Part shown: positions 49,155 through 58,049 of the stretch, piece by piece
Layout: each line of letters starts with the position of its first letter
Position numbering within the stretch: position 1 is the stretch's first letter
Source of the DNA: Mycobacterium sp. 852014-52450_SCH5900713
GTDB taxonomy: Bacteria > Actinomycetota > Actinomycetes > Mycobacteriales > Mycobacteriaceae
Assembly: GCF_001667075.1 (NCBI RefSeq)
Contig: NZ_LZIL01000078.1
Span: forward strand, 1 to 64,000
DNA: 64,000 nucleotides
Direction of reading: 5' to 3'
The notes under the pieces: model-generated
What the model was told of the DNA's origin: nothing
The model's database searches: none
Seen by the model: the letters and a program-made list of their open reading frames with translations, nothing else
Program-made: the position numbers and the translations under genes

Positions 49155-49910
49155 TCAGTCATGGTGTTCCTCGATCTCCATGGCCTGGCTGAAGTAGAGA
49201 ATCGTCAAGATCGAGAAGATGAACGCCTGGATCGCCCCGACGAACAGGTCGAAGGCCTTCCAGATCGCGTTGGGCGCCCACATGATGTACGGCGGGAAGA
49301 GCGCGATCAGCGCGACCAGGATGCCGCCGGCGAAGATGTTGCCGAAAAGTCGGAGCGACAACGAGATCGGCTTGGCGAGCTCTTCGACGAGGTTGATCGG
49401 GGCCAGGAACGCCACGTGGCCCTTGAGCACGGCGAGCGGGTGGCCGACGATGCCGCGGCGCCAGATGCCCGCCACGTGATAGCAGACGAACACGAAGAGG
49501 GCCAGCGCCAGAACGTAGTTGATGTCCGCGGCCGCCGACTTCAGCAGTTCGGTGGTGTGCCCCGACTTGTCGGTGTACTGCAGCGGGAGCACCGACAGCC
49601 AGTTGGAGATCAGGATGAACACGAAAATCGTGACGGCCAACGGCAACACGAACGGCGCGATCCGCATCCCGACCGCGCTCTCGATCTGATCGCGCATCTG
49701 GACGGTGATGGCCTCCCAGAACAACTGCACACCGCTGGGGACCCCGGTGGAGGTGATCTTCGCCCGCAGGAAGAAGGCCAGTGCCAGCACGATCACGGCG
49801 GCGATCGCGGTCGACAGAATCGTGTCGGTGTTGACGGTCAGCCCGAGCCATTTGGCCTGGCTGTGCTCCCCAACCTCGATTGCGGCGGCCAGGAACGTCG
49901 TCTCAGTCAT
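49155..49910 (-). CDS. atpB: ATP synthase a subunit
   Basis: Membrane stator subunit with the proton half-channels. 251 residues. The essential Arg is in SLSLRLFGNIFAGG and the C-terminal helix IQAFIFSILTILYFSQA is conserved. ATG was chosen at MTETTFLAAA; it overlaps the upstream AtpI-like stop by 8 bases, so translation is coupled. The frame is open upstream but reads as noise. Confidence 0.96.
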   Translation of the reverse strand: MTETTFLAAAIEVGEHSQAKWLGLTVNTDTILSTAIAAVIVLALAFFLRAKITSTGVPSGVQLFWEAITVQMRDQIESAVGMRIAPFVLPLAVTIFVFILISNWLSVLPLQYTDKSGHTTELLKSAAADINYVLALALFVFVCYHVAGIWRRGIVGHPLAVLKGHVAFLAPINLVEELAKPISLSLRLFGNIFAGGILVALIALFPPYIMWAPNAIWKAFDLFVGAIQAFIFSILTILYFSQAMEIEEHHD

Positions 49911-50397
49911 CGGTGCTGCCTCTTCCTTCCGTTCCTTCCGATCCCGCGGTGACGCCGCCTCCGTCCGAGGGATGGGCGTCCGCCCAGTCACCGGCGCGCA
50001 GCTTCTTCCACACCGGAAGCGCCGTCGATGCCACCAACAAAACCTGGAAAAGCGCCAGCCCGAACACGACACCCAGGCCGGCGGGCCGGAAAATGTAGGC
50101 GATGATCAGCCCGATGATCGTGATAATCGCCAGCCGGGTAGCAGAATTGAGCGCCATCGTGCTTTTCAGCGGGTGCTCTTTCGCGGTGATCGACGCGACC
50201 GAACGGCGCACGAGAAGGGCGTTGAGCAAACCGAGCAGCAACCCGACGCCGAAGAAGACCCCGACCATCGGGTGACCGGTCAAGCTGGCGGCGACGACTG
50301 CCACCGCAGTAACCGCAATGCTGAGGACGAACAGCCGGACCGGGCGGAACGCCACAGAGGGAAACACCAACGGCGCGTCCTGCGCTGGTGTCGTCAC
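49903..50397 (-). CDS. AtpI-like membrane protein, first gene of the ATP synthase operon
   Basis: A 164-residue protein with about four membrane helices, corresponding to Rv1303. Relatives (AtpI/Mgt-type) help c-ring assembly in other bacteria; that role here is inference. The end is a soluble Gly/Asp-rich tail. It overlaps atpB, so it is the first gene of the atp operon. The upstream 218 bases to wecA must hold the operon promoter; I do not see a clear one. Confidence 0.82.
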   Translation of the reverse strand: MTTPAQDAPLVFPSVAFRPVRLFVLSIAVTAVAVVAASLTGHPMVGVFFGVGLLLGLLNALLVRRSVASITAKEHPLKSTMALNSATRLAIITIIGLIIAYIFRPAGLGVVFGLALFQVLLVASTALPVWKKLRAGDWADAHPSDGGGVTAGSEGTEGRGSTDD

Positions 50398-50615
50398 TGC
50401 AGCACCTCAATCCCAAGTTAGTGGAGCGGGAGTCCCCCGACCGACTGATCGGTGGCCCGCCGAGCGTATCGCACGTCACAGTGGAATCACCCAAGGGGTA
50501 TCTCCCGACGCGACTCCCCAGCCGACCCAACCGGATCTGCGTCCGATGGACCGGCGTTCTGTGCGGCTTTTTGGGGTTCTACCTGCACCGTACCATACGG
50601 CGAACGCCACTACTA

Positions 50616-51836
50616 CTAGCTGTCGTAGTCCTCGTCTTCGTACTCGTCTCGCCGGCGCATTAGCGGGATCGCCGTCGCGACGCCGGCGACCACGATCGCG
50701 CCCAACATCACCGCGGCGGTATCGCGGGGATTGAAGAAAATGGTGCTGGCGGCGCCGAACGCGACGATGCCGACCCACAGGTAGATCAACAACACCACCC
50801 TGCGGTGGGAATGACCGATCTGCAGCAAGCGGTGGTGCAGGTGCATCTTGTCCGGGCTGAACGCGCTGCGACCCGCGCGGGTGCGGCGCACGATCGCCAG
50901 CAGCAAATCGAGCATCGGCACGAACATGACGGCGACCACCAGCAGGAACGGCGACAGGAGCGCGAACACGTCGCGCGCACCGTAGGCGTTTTGCGAAACG
51001 GGGCCGGCGGCGGTGGTAGAGGCCGCGGCGAGCATCAGGCCGATCAGCATCGAGCCCGAATCACCCATGAAGATCTTGGCGCGGTGGAAGTTGTGCGGCA
51101 GGAAGCCCAGACAGGCACCCGCGAGCACCACGGAGATCACGGCGGGCGGATAGAAGAGCACATCGCCGCCGTGGTCGCGCAACAGGCCGACCGAGAACAT
51201 GCAGATCGCCAGAGCCGTGATCAGCCCGAGCCCGGCGGCCAGTCCGTCGAGCCCGTCGACGAAGTTCATCGCGTTGACGATGGACACCGTGAGCGCCAGC
51301 GTGAGCAGGATCGACGAGGCTTGGTCCAGCACGATGGTGCCGACACCGCCGATCGGGATATAGAGGACGCTCCAGGCCACGCCCATGGTGACCAGCACGC
51401 TGGCCGCGGTGATCTGGCCGGCGAATTTCGTCAGGGCGTCGAGCCCCCAACGATCGTCGATGAGGCCGATGCCCATGATCACCGCGCCGGCCACCAGTAC
51501 GGCCGGCATACCCGTCGAATAGACGAACCCGCGAGTGAGCGCCGGAAGCTGGGACGCCAGGAAGACGGCCGAGAGGACGCCGAGGAACATCGCCAGCCCG
51601 CCCATGCGCGGGGTCGGGGTCACGTGTACGTCGCGTTCCCGCGGATAGGCAACCGCGCCCAGCCGGGTGGCGAGCACGCGCACGGGACCGGTGGCGAAGT
51701 ACGTGATGATGGCGGCGGTCAGTCCAACGAGTGCAAGCTCGCGCAGCGGGACACCGGTGCCCCGGTCACCCAGGGCGAGCAAACCACTGGCTAGGTCGGT
51801 TATGTCGCTGGACACGTCGAGACCGTACTGCACCAA
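50616..51836 (-). CDS. wecA: Decaprenyl-phosphate GlcNAc-1-phosphate transferase (WecA/Rfe)
   Basis: Polytopic enzyme that starts arabinogalactan linker synthesis by moving GlcNAc-1-phosphate from UDP-GlcNAc to decaprenyl phosphate. 406 residues, about 11 membrane helices. Signature residues: MGIGLIDDRWG, NAMNFVDGLDGLAAG (Asp-rich), RAKIFMGDSGSMLIG and the loop HLHHRLLQIGHS. Corresponds to Rv1302. GTG start. It is preceded by sua5 with a short 25-base gap, suggesting a common transcript. Confidence 0.94.
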   Translation of the reverse strand: MVQYGLDVSSDITDLASGLLALGDRGTGVPLRELALVGLTAAIITYFATGPVRVLATRLGAVAYPRERDVHVTPTPRMGGLAMFLGVLSAVFLASQLPALTRGFVYSTGMPAVLVAGAVIMGIGLIDDRWGLDALTKFAGQITAASVLVTMGVAWSVLYIPIGGVGTIVLDQASSILLTLALTVSIVNAMNFVDGLDGLAAGLGLITALAICMFSVGLLRDHGGDVLFYPPAVISVVLAGACLGFLPHNFHRAKIFMGDSGSMLIGLMLAAASTTAAGPVSQNAYGARDVFALLSPFLLVVAVMFVPMLDLLLAIVRRTRAGRSAFSPDKMHLHHRLLQIGHSHRRVVLLIYLWVGIVAFGAASTIFFNPRDTAAVMLGAIVVAGVATAIPLMRRRDEYEDEDYDS

Positions 51837-51861
51837 CCTGGCAACCAGAGAACCGCTCGGG

Positions 51862-52521
51862 CTAGGCCTGGGCGGTCAGGCTTTCGAGGTCTAACCCGAG
51901 CACTTCCGCGATCCGTTCGGCGCTCACCGGGCCGGGCCGCAGGATCCGCGGGGCGGAACCGGTGAGGTCGACGATCGTGGAAGCGGCCTGCTGCTCAGCC
52001 GTCCCCGCGTCGAGATAAACGTCGACGAGATCGCCGAGTTGATCACGGGCCTCGTCGGCATCCACCGCGGGCGGACGGCCGGACACGTTCGCGCTGGACA
52101 CCGCCATGGGCCCGACTTCGCGCAACAGCTCGATGGCGACCGGGTGCAGCGGCATCCGCAGCATCACGGTGCCGCGTGCGTCGCCGAGGTCCCACTGCAG
52201 CGACGGCGCCTGCGTCACCACCAGGCTCAGCGCCCCCGGCCAGAACGCGCGGATCAGGTCGCGGGCCCCGTCCGGCATGGTGTAGACGAGACCCTCGATG
52301 GTGTGCCACGAGCCGACCAGCACGCCGACCGGCATGTCGCGTCCCCGCCCCTTCGCCGACAGCAGGGCGGCCACCGCGGCGCTGTTGAAAGCGTCGGCGC
52401 CGATGCCGTAGACGGTGTCGGTCGGCATGACGACCAATCGGCCACCCTTCAGCGCCCCTGCCGCCGAGGCGATCCCGCGCGAACGTTGATCGGGATCGGC
52501 GCAGTCAAAGACTTCAGTCAT
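51862..52521 (-). CDS. L-threonylcarbamoyladenylate synthase (Sua5/TsaC)
   Basis: Makes threonylcarbamoyl-AMP for the t6A modification of ANN-decoding tRNAs. 219 residues. Seen: GGRLVVMPTDTVYGIG, where the KR-type substrate site begins, GPMAVSSANVSGRPP and a short C-terminal end without the long Sua5 extension, so the TsaC-like type. ATG overlaps the prmC stop by 8 bases. Corresponds to Rv1301. Confidence 0.93.
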   Translation of the reverse strand: MTEVFDCADPDQRSRGIASAAGALKGGRLVVMPTDTVYGIGADAFNSAAVAALLSAKGRGRDMPVGVLVGSWHTIEGLVYTMPDGARDLIRAFWPGALSLVVTQAPSLQWDLGDARGTVMLRMPLHPVAIELLREVGPMAVSSANVSGRPPAVDADEARDQLGDLVDVYLDAGTAEQQAASTIVDLTGSAPRILRPGPVSAERIAEVLGLDLESLTAQA

Positions 52522-53365
52522 CCGCCCGCTCCTTTCTGCGGGCGGTGACGAATCTCGGCCGGCCGGCCAGGTCATTGCGGGCGGTGGCGTCGTCGAAAAG
52601 CCCCGTCTCACAAATTAACTCGACGGTCGGCTGCGACGTCGTGTCGTCATGTTCGACGGCAAAGATGCCGCCCGGGCGAAGCCAGCGCCCGGCCAGGCGG
52701 ACGATGGGGCCGATCACCGCCATCCCGTCCGGGCCGCCGAACACCGCATGGCGTGGGTCGTGTTGGGCGACTTCGGGTTCCACCTCCGCGGCGTCGGGAA
52801 CGTAGGGCGGATTGGCCACCACCAAGTCGACTCCGTCGTCCAGTTCGGAAAGCAGTCCCCGGGCTGTGACGTCGGCCTGCAGGAGTTCGACCGGGGTGCC
52901 CGCCGCGTTGCGGCGCGCGTACTCGAGGGCCGTCCCGGAGTCATCGATCCCGATGATCCGCGCCGTGGGGTGGTGCTGGGCCAGCGCCACCGCCAATGCG
53001 CCCGAACCGGTGCACAGATCGACGATGACGGGCCGGGTGGGGAGGCGCTGTTCGGTCACCCACGCCAAAAGGGCTTCGGTTTCCGGGCGCGGGATGAAGA
53101 CGCCGGGCCCGACGTGCAGCATGAGCGGGCCGAACGCGGCTGCGCCGGTGAGATGCTGCAAGGGCACCCGCCGGGAGCGTGCGGCCACGACGTCGCGGTA
53201 ACGACCGAAGAAGTCGTCGCCGGGCGACTCGAGCAAGGCCAGCCGACCGCGCTCGGTGCCCGTCAGGTGCGCGGCCAGCTCCTCGGCATCCCAACGGGCG
53301 GAGTCGATTCCCGCTTCGGCGAGCGTCGCCGCCGCGGAGTCGATCGCACGCCGCAAGACACTCAT
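52514..53365 (-). CDS. prmC: Peptide chain release factor N5-glutamine methyltransferase
   Basis: Methylates the glutamine of the GGQ motif in release factors, including PrfA encoded directly upstream. 283 residues with the SAM site (VDLCTGSGALAVAL) and the catalytic VVANPPYVPD. The N-terminal helical domain (RWDAEELAAHLTG) recognises the factor. ATG overlaps the prfA stop by four bases, so substrate and enzyme are produced together. Corresponds to HemK (Rv1300). Confidence 0.95.
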   Translation of the reverse strand: MSVLRRAIDSAAATLAEAGIDSARWDAEELAAHLTGTERGRLALLESPGDDFFGRYRDVVAARSRRVPLQHLTGAAAFGPLMLHVGPGVFIPRPETEALLAWVTEQRLPTRPVIVDLCTGSGALAVALAQHHPTARIIGIDDSGTALEYARRNAAGTPVELLQADVTARGLLSELDDGVDLVVANPPYVPDAAEVEPEVAQHDPRHAVFGGPDGMAVIGPIVRLAGRWLRPGGIFAVEHDDTTSQPTVELICETGLFDDATARNDLAGRPRFVTARRKERADD

Positions 53366-54435
53366 GCCTGTTGCAACCGGGACTGTCTGTCGGCGGCTCC
53401 CAACGCGTCGAACATCGCGTCCAGGTCGCCGTCGAGTACTTGATCGAGATTGTGTGCCTTGTAACCGATTCGGTGGTCGGTGATCCGGTTCTCCGGGAAG
53501 TTGTAGGTGCGAATGCGTTCGCTGCGGTCGACGGTCCGGATCTGGCTGGCCCGGTCGGCCGATGCGTCTGCCAGTGCCTGCTCTTCGGCCAATGCCTGCA
53601 GGCGGGCGGCCAGCACCTGCAACGCACGCGTCTTGTTCTGCAGCTGCGAGCGTTCGTTCTGACACGTGACCACGATGCCGGTGGGCAGGTGCGTGATTCG
53701 CACCGCGGAGTCGGTGGTGTTCACCCCCTGGCCGCCCTTGCCGGACGAGCGGTACACGTCGACGCGCAGATCCGACTCGTCGATCTGCACCTCGCCCACT
53801 TCCTCGGGTTCGGGATAGACCAATACGCCCGCCGCCGAAGTGTGTACGCGGCCTTGCGATTCCGTCACGGGAACGCGCTGCACCCGGTGCACCCCACCCT
53901 CGAACTTCATGCGGGACCACACTCCGTCGGCCGAGTCGCCCTTGCTGGCGATGGACAGCGTCGCGTCCTTATAGCCACCGAGGTCCGACGTGGTTTCGTC
54001 CAGCACGGTCACGTTCCAGCCGTGCCGCTCGGCATAGCGGATGTACATCCTGGCCAGGTCCGCCGCGAACAAAGCCGATTCCTCGCCGCCCTCGCCGGAT
54101 TTGACCTCTAGCACGATGTCGTCGGCGTCATGCGGGTCGCGCGGCGCCAGCATGTCGGTCAGTTGGGTGTCCAATTCAGCGACCCGTGATTCCAGTTCGG
54201 TCACCTCATCGGCGAACGACTCGTCGTCGGCGGCCAGCTCGCGCGCCGCCTCCAGGTCACCGCGCGCCGCCTCCAACTTGCGATGCGTCGCGACGATCGG
54301 GGCCAATCGGGCGAACCGGCGGCCGGCTTTGCGCGCCTCGGCGGGATTGCTGTGCAGGTCGGGATCCGCCAGCCGTTGCTCGAGCTCGGCGTGTTCGGCC
54401 AACAGCACATCAATGGTCTGCACCGGCTGCGTCAC
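53362..54435 (-). CDS. prfA: Peptide chain release factor 1
   Basis: Class I release factor for UAA/UAG codons. 357 residues. GGQ motif in SSGKGGQGVNTTDSAVRI; the stop-recognition PxT motif lies earlier (PVTESQGRVHTSA). The C-terminal domain ends normally with DRQSRLQQA. prmC follows with an ATGA overlap and rpmE precedes after about 100 bases that contain the rpmE hairpin. Confidence 0.96.
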   Translation of the reverse strand: MTQPVQTIDVLLAEHAELEQRLADPDLHSNPAEARKAGRRFARLAPIVATHRKLEAARGDLEAARELAADDESFADEVTELESRVAELDTQLTDMLAPRDPHDADDIVLEVKSGEGGEESALFAADLARMYIRYAERHGWNVTVLDETTSDLGGYKDATLSIASKGDSADGVWSRMKFEGGVHRVQRVPVTESQGRVHTSAAGVLVYPEPEEVGEVQIDESDLRVDVYRSSGKGGQGVNTTDSAVRITHLPTGIVVTCQNERSQLQNKTRALQVLAARLQALAEEQALADASADRASQIRTVDRSERIRTYNFPENRITDHRIGYKAHNLDQVLDGDLDAMFDALGAADRQSRLQQA

Positions 54436-54487
54436 CTGTCACCTCCTGCCCGCTCAGCCCCGCGTTCTCATTTGCCGTAAACGCAAA

Positions 54488-54529
54488 CCGACGCCCGGCC
54501 TGTGCTCTCTCGCACAGTTCGGGCGTCGG
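54488..54529 (-). terminator. Long hairpin downstream of rpmE
   Basis: Outer arms CCGACGCCCG/CGGGCGTCGG (10 bp, perfect) and inner arms CTGTGC/GCACAG (6 bp) with small bulges form a 42-base hairpin nine bases past the rpmE stop. In the minus-strand direction it is followed by TTTGCG, a weak T-tract. It could reduce read-through into prfA. Confidence 0.65.
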
Positions 54530-54537
54530 CAACGCAG

Positions 54538-54774
54538 CTACTTGTCGGTGTCGTCCGCCGCGGCACCTTTGCGCTTGCCGTAACGCTTCTCGAAGCGGGC
54601 CACCCGGCCGCCGCTGTCAAGAATCTTCTGCTTGCCGGTATAGAACGGGTGGCACTGCGAGCACACCTCCACGACGATGTTGCCGCCGGGCTTGGTGCTG
54701 CGGGTCTGGAACGTGTTTCCGCACCCGCAGTGCACGGTGGTCTCCGCGTAAGCGGGATGAATGTCAGATTTCAT
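54538..54774 (-). CDS. rpmE: 50S ribosomal protein L31, zinc-binding form
   Basis: A 78-residue ribosomal protein. Four zinc ligands are present: HCGCGNTF and EVCSQCHPFYTG, so this is the C+ paralogue normally used when zinc is available. The start MKSDIHPAYAETT is the family start; nine upstream codons are open without similarity. It is downstream of rho on the same strand. A cysteine-free paralogue is common under zinc limitation in mycobacteria but is not in this window. Confidence 0.96.
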   Translation of the reverse strand: MKSDIHPAYAETTVHCGCGNTFQTRSTKPGGNIVVEVCSQCHPFYTGKQKILDSGGRVARFEKRYGKRKGAAADDTDK

Positions 54775-54964
54775 GCTGTCCTCTTCGATCTTGTCGAGCA
54801 CCGATTATGCCGGGTCAACCGCTGTTCTCCCAAAACAACGGGGTACCCGTCGGCATTCCCGGCGCTTGGGTTGCCTCGAAACTTAAACCAGGGCGGCGCC
54901 AGCCGGCGTGTCGCGTACGTGCTTTAAATGTCGCGGTGACGACGCGCCGAGGAACGTGGTTCGG

Positions 54965-56797
54965 TTAGTCGTTGTCCATCGATCCCGGTGTGGTCTTGGA
55001 GACCTGCACCAGGAACTCGTAATTGGTCTTCGTCTTGCGCAACTGCGACATCAGCAGGTCGATGGCCTGGTGGGAGTCCAGACCCGACAGCACGCGGCGC
55101 AGCTTGTGCACGATGCCGAACTCGTCCGGCGAGAGCAACAGCTCGTCCTTACGGGTGCCGGACGGGTTCACGTCGACCGCCGGGAAGACCCGTCGTTCGG
55201 AGATCTTGCGGTCCAGTTTGAGCTCGGCGTTACCGGTGCCCTTGAACTCCTCGAAGATGACTGTGTCACCGGTGGATCCGGTCTCGACCATCGCGGTGGC
55301 GATGATCGTCAGCGACCCGCCTTCCTCGATGTTTCGCGCGGCACCCAGGAACCGCTTCGGCGGATACAGAGCGGTGGAGTCGACACCACCGGACAGGATC
55401 CGGCCCGACGCGGGTGACGCGTTGTTGTACGCGCGGCCCAGGCGGGTGATCGAGTCGAGGAGCACCACGACGTCCTTGCCCTGCTCAACGAGCCGCTTGG
55501 CGCGCTCGATGGCCAGCTCGGCGACTGCCGTGTGGTCCGTGGGCGGCCGGTCGAAGGTCGAGGCGATGACCTCGCCCTTGACGGAGCGCGTCATGTCGGT
55601 GACCTCCTCTGGGCGCTCGTCGACGAGCACGACCATGAGGTGGCATTCCGGGTTGTTCTTGGTGATCGCGTTGGCGATGTCCTGCAGGATCGTCGTCTTA
55701 CCGGCCTTCGGCGGCGACACGATCAGGGCGCGCTGGCCCTTACCGATCGGCATGATCAGGTCGATGACCCGGGTGGTCAGCCGGTCGGGAGTGGTTTCCA
55801 GGCGAAGCCGCTGGTTCGGGTAGAGCGGCGTCAGCTTGCTGAAATCGGGTCGCTTCTTCGCGTCTTCGACCGGACCGCCATTGACGCTGTCCAAGCGGAC
55901 CAGCGGGTTGAACTTCTGACGCTGGTTGGGCTGTTCGCCGTCCTTCGGCACGCGAACCGCGCCGGTTACCGCGTCGCCGCGGCGCAGGCCGTTCTTGCGC
56001 ACCATGTTCATGGACACGTAGACGTCGTGCGGACCGGCCAGGTAACCGGAGGTGCGGACGAACGCGTAATTGTCGAGCACGTCAAGGATTCCGGCGACCG
56101 GCTGCACGACGTCGTCCTCACGGAGTTCGGTGTCGCCGCCCTCGCCGGACCGCTCGCCGCGCCGCCTGCGATCGCGGAAGCGGCGACCACGCCTGCCGCC
56201 ACGACCGTCGCCGTCGTCGTCCTGCTGGTTCGAGCCGCCGCGAGACTGCTGGCCGCCCGAGCCCTGCTGATCACCGCTTTGCTCGCTGCCCGAGTCCTGG
56301 CCGCGCTCTTCGCGCTGGTTGTCGCGCTTGCCGCCCTGGCGGGCGTGGTCCTCGCCGGTCGCATTGCCCTCGCGGTTGCGTGAGCGCTCGCCATCCGCTT
56401 CGTCGCCGGTGCGGGCTGATCCCGGCTCGCGTGAGGCGCTGCGCCGTTCGCGGCGGGGCGCCTCGGTTGTCGAACCGTTCTGGTGGTCCTCGCCAGCCGG
56501 TGCTTCAGCACTGGCGGCCTCGGACTTGGCGCCGTCCTCGGAGGTGGTGGGGGCGGATGTCCCGTTGGACTGTCCCCTGATTTCCTTTATGGCGGCGATG
56601 AGTTCGTTCTTGCGCATGCCCGACGTCCCCTTGACGCCGACCTCGTTAGCCAGCGCGCGCAATTCGGGAAGCACCATGGTCGACAGAGAGCCAACCGTGG
56701 CTTTGGTTTTGACATCGGGTGTGTCTGGGGTCACAGCGCTCGGCACCTCGTTGCTGTCGGTGCTCGCGTCAGCCGTGAACAGGTCCGTATCGGTCAC
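54965..56797 (-). CDS. rho: Transcription termination factor Rho
   Basis: Hexameric RNA-dependent ATPase that ends transcription. 610 residues: an N-terminal Rho_N helical domain (about 40-80, MVLPELRALANEVGVKG), a long low-complexity insert (about 80-225, rich in Arg, Gly, Gln, Asp and Glu), the RNA-binding cold-shock-like domain (YAFVRTSGYLAGPHDVY) and the RecA-like ATPase (SPPKAGKTT P-loop, secondary RNA site GGVDSTALYPPKRF). The insert is typical of high-GC Gram-positive Rho proteins. The 267-base gap upstream of rho probably holds its promoter and leader. Confidence 0.97.
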   Translation of the reverse strand: MTDTDLFTADASTDSNEVPSAVTPDTPDVKTKATVGSLSTMVLPELRALANEVGVKGTSGMRKNELIAAIKEIRGQSNGTSAPTTSEDGAKSEAASAEAPAGEDHQNGSTTEAPRRERRSASREPGSARTGDEADGERSRNREGNATGEDHARQGGKRDNQREERGQDSGSEQSGDQQGSGGQQSRGGSNQQDDDGDGRGGRRGRRFRDRRRRGERSGEGGDTELREDDVVQPVAGILDVLDNYAFVRTSGYLAGPHDVYVSMNMVRKNGLRRGDAVTGAVRVPKDGEQPNQRQKFNPLVRLDSVNGGPVEDAKKRPDFSKLTPLYPNQRLRLETTPDRLTTRVIDLIMPIGKGQRALIVSPPKAGKTTILQDIANAITKNNPECHLMVVLVDERPEEVTDMTRSVKGEVIASTFDRPPTDHTAVAELAIERAKRLVEQGKDVVVLLDSITRLGRAYNNASPASGRILSGGVDSTALYPPKRFLGAARNIEEGGSLTIIATAMVETGSTGDTVIFEEFKGTGNAELKLDRKISERRVFPAVDVNPSGTRKDELLLSPDEFGIVHKLRRVLSGLDSHQAIDLLMSQLRKTKTNYEFLVQVSKTTPGSMDND

Positions 56798-57064
56798 GGA
56801 GTTCCTTTCTTCCCCCGTTGATCACGTCATACGGGGGGTTCGTTGCATTCAGCCAAATCGCCGAGTGCGCCCAAATATCGACTCTGCAACGGTGATCGCC
56901 TTAATCGGCGGAGTAAGCGGCGAACCTCGTCCACGAGAAGAATTGGTGTTGTCCTAGCGGCAAGGCAGTATGTATGCAGATGCAGATGCTGCGATTGCTG
57001 GACGGGTCCGAGGATAGCCCGCATCCTGCCTGGAAGCAAGCAAACCCTCCGGCCACGCTGTGGA

Positions 57065-58009
57065 TCAACCGGGGACTGTGACTCCCGGGCTCCAGCGAAC
57101 TCCTTCGCCGGCGGTCATCTCAGTAAGGGCAAATCCGTTCGCGGCCCCGTACTCCACCACTTCCGTTGGCAACTCCGGCGCCGTGCTCAGCGCAATCAGT
57201 GCCGGACCAGCCCCCGAAAGTGTCGCTGCCACGTTATGACGCCGCAACAGTCGCAAATATTCCGCGGAGGCGGGCATTGCGGGAGCCCGCTGCGGCTGGT
57301 GGAGCACATCCTCGGTGGCCGGCATGAGCATGTCCGGGCGTTCGCTCAGCGCTACCACCAGCAATGCGGCCCGGCTGACGTTGAACCGGGCATCCTCGTG
57401 GCTCACCTGGGCGGGCAGTAGCACCCGGGTCTCCGCGGTCAACGAGCGCTCTTGGGGTATCGCGCAGTACAGACGGATGTCGGGGTGCAGGCGCACGGAC
57501 ACCGCCGAATACCGGGGACGGTCGCCCGAGCTGTCGATCCAGGAAACCACCGCACCACCCAGCACGGCGGCCGCAGCGTTGTCGGGATGACCCTCGAACT
57601 CCGAGGACAGCTGGATCAGCTGAGCATTGCTCAGCAGATCCGAATCCGTCTGCGCCACAAGGCCATTGGCCGCAGCCAGGCCGCCGACCACGGCCGCCGC
57701 GGACGAGCCCAGGCCACGGGAGTGCGGAATGGCATTGCGGCAGCGGATCACCAGGCCCGGGGCCTGGACGCCGACGGCCCGCAGTCCGCATTCGACGGCA
57801 CGCACCACCAGGTGTTCTGAGCCCCGCGGCACCTGCTCGGCGCCCTCCCCTTCGACCAGCACGACCAGGCCGGAATCCGTTGTCTCCACGACGATCTCGT
57901 CGCAGAGGCTCAACGCCAAACCGATGCTGTCAAAACCGGGACCGAGGTTGGCACTGGACGCCGACACCACGGCGCTCGCCACCAGCCCGGCGGACAGCAT
58001 CTGGCTCAC
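57065..58009 (-). CDS. thrB: Homoserine kinase
   Basis: GHMP-family kinase that phosphorylates homoserine in threonine synthesis. 314 residues. The ATP loop is PHSRGLGSSAAAVVGG; SANLGPGFDSIGLAL is the first GHMP motif and SGAGPALIAL the third. I use the GTG giving VSQMLSAGLVASAVV, which matches the M. tuberculosis length (316) and leaves 40 bases after thrC; a TTG 16 codons upstream would overlap thrC. Confidence 0.93.
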   Translation of the reverse strand: MSQMLSAGLVASAVVSASSANLGPGFDSIGLALSLCDEIVVETTDSGLVVLVEGEGAEQVPRGSEHLVVRAVECGLRAVGVQAPGLVIRCRNAIPHSRGLGSSAAAVVGGLAAANGLVAQTDSDLLSNAQLIQLSSEFEGHPDNAAAAVLGGAVVSWIDSSGDRPRYSAVSVRLHPDIRLYCAIPQERSLTAETRVLLPAQVSHEDARFNVSRAALLVVALSERPDMLMPATEDVLHQPQRAPAMPASAEYLRLLRRHNVAATLSGAGPALIALSTAPELPTEVVEYGAANGFALTEMTAGEGVRWSPGVTVPG

Positions 58010-58049
58010 CGACAAACCGCCATCGGCTCTGCCGCGCTTTCGATCGCCA

